DNA of 64,000 nt from Roseiflexus sp. (GTDB lineage: Bacteria; Chloroflexota; Chloroflexia; Chloroflexales; Roseiflexaceae), in the NCBI GenBank assembly GCA_017743475.1, contig JAGHYV010000004.1, positions 25,813 through 89,812 on the forward strand, written 5' to 3'. A model generated the notes under the pieces. That model was not told the origin of the DNA. It saw only the letters and a list, made by a program, of their open reading frames with translations, and ran no database searches. Positions 62,779 through 64,000 of the stretch are shown in pieces; positions within the stretch are counted from its first letter, which is position 1; the number at the start of each line of letters is the position of its first letter. The position numbers and the translations under genes are program-made.

Positions 62779-63162
62779 ATACAACATTTTTAGTGTATCA
62801 CAGAGAGTTACATTATGCAACGTTCCATTAACCTGCTGCGTCACTTTGACAATTGTTGCAAGGTTTCTCCAGCTGTTCTCCGTCTCTGCCTGCTACACTT
62901 CGGATGAGACCAACAGCAAGCACCTCTCTCGAAAGAGGCATAAAGCCATTCTTCGTGCTCATTGTCGGTGCGTTGACTGTCGGGGCATTGATGTTCAGCA
63001 TCCCAATCGGTGCAGCACAGAATAGTCTCGGCTCTCCGGGGGATTGTCCGTTCGGCGGCGTGTGTCCCGCAGGGATGCTGATGGTGCTCCACACAGGCAG
63101 CGGCATACCGGTGCAGGAGCGCAATGGTGGACTGATTCGGCGTAGCTACCGATGTGTTAGAC

Positions 63163-63335
63163 GTGTCATGACAGAACCTGCTGGTCGAGCTGCAAAGCGG
63201 CAAGACCATTGCAATGGAACACACCATTGACAGTCATATCAAAAAAACCTGCGCTTGAAACTCGATGTCACTGGTGCTAAGGTCAGGATCGAGACTGTCT
63301 CCGGTGTAGGGTATCGTCTGACGGTGGTTTTGTGA
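63163..63335 (+). pseudogene. C-terminal remnant of an OmpR-family response regulator
   Basis: LLVELQSGKTIAMEHTIDSHIK / (frame change at A7) / NLRLKLDVTGAKVRIETVSGVGYRLTVVL*; in-frame TGA at 63169. Confidence 0.75.
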
Positions 63336-63955
63336 TTCGGCGTCTCTGGTTCCAACTCGTTTTGGCATTTGCTCTTGTGACGACCGTGAGCGCGTTGACA
63401 GCAGCACTTGTGGTGAATGTGCGCGCTGGTGATGAGTTTCGCACCTTTGCGGCACAGAACCAGGTGCGGCAACTCGACCTGATACTGCGTCTTGCCGAAT
63501 ATTACGCGGATCATCAAGACTAGAGCAGCGTCGAGACTGTGTTTGCCGGCATTTGCATGATGGGACTGAGGGGACAAGGGAAGATATGCAGACTGCTTGC
63601 GTTGATCCTTACCGATACTGATAGTCAGATTGTCTGTCACAGCAATGCGGTGAGCATTACGCAGGGTAGCGTCGGCAGTGCCGAATAGCGCCGCGCTATG
63701 CCGGTGATGGTTCAGGGCGAACCTGGATATCTGGTAGCGCAACTCCAACGCGACACTGCACTTTCCTCCATTACTCGACTCTCTCGATCAGTTCATTCAG
63801 GTAATGATCCAGGCATGTTTGATTGCGGGTGCGCTTGGGTTACTTTCGGGGATCTTCAATGGTATGCGGGCTGGTTGCACCGCTTAATCATCTGGCGGAT
63901 GGTCTTTGAAGAATTACTCCAGTATATCCTATGCAGGCAGGCTTCGCCTTGCATA
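63332..63955 (+). pseudogene. Decayed sensor histidine kinase N-terminus
   Basis: VIRRLWFQLVLAFALVTTVSALTAALVV...; TAG at 63521 and 63686; later frame changes around QFIQVMIQACLIAGALGLLSGIFNGMRAG / LVAPLNHLADG. Confidence 0.7.
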
Positions 63956-64000
63956 GCCGAGGGCTGATGGTCTTTGAATACATAATCCGCTATCCGAGAC

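Overview
GC-rich chromosomal window, most likely from a Roseiflexus-like filamentous anoxygenic Chloroflexota (inferred from protein sequences and gene order, not from a search). Core blocks: (1) a minus-strand division/cell-wall (dcw) cluster at 1-14.8 kb: mraZ-rsmH-ftsL-like-PBP/ftsI-murF-mraY-murD-rhomboid-ftsW-murG-TM protein-murC-TPR, with a good sigma70-type promoter and three MraZ-type boxes upstream of mraZ; (2) a minus-strand nusA-ylxR-infB-rbfA-MTase-DHH-truB-ribF translation operon at 41-48.9 kb; (3) housekeeping genes (copA-like P-type ATPase, nudix, ruvA, comM/yifB, purF, ABC exporter, YugP-like protease, GGDEF/EAL protein, tRNA-Arg). The main accessory interest is at 22-33 kb: a multi-PAS histidine kinase, a receiver-PP2C phosphatase, BcsB plus a GT2 synthase with a ~155-aa internal insertion and no visible PilZ domain, then an STAS antagonist and an RsbW-like ATPase. 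This looks like a partner-switching-controlled exopolysaccharide locus. The window also carries several decaying genes: a trypsin-like protease with an amber codon immediately before the catalytic GDSGGP motif, a CPBP protease with two ambers, a frameshifted Uma2 gene, a transposase stub and a ruined OmpR/HK pair. Other notable items are a ~18-copy heptanucleotide array between mraZ and rsmH, a 110-bp-period ghost duplication at the start of a response-regulator gene, and an unlisted Flp-type pilin gene.
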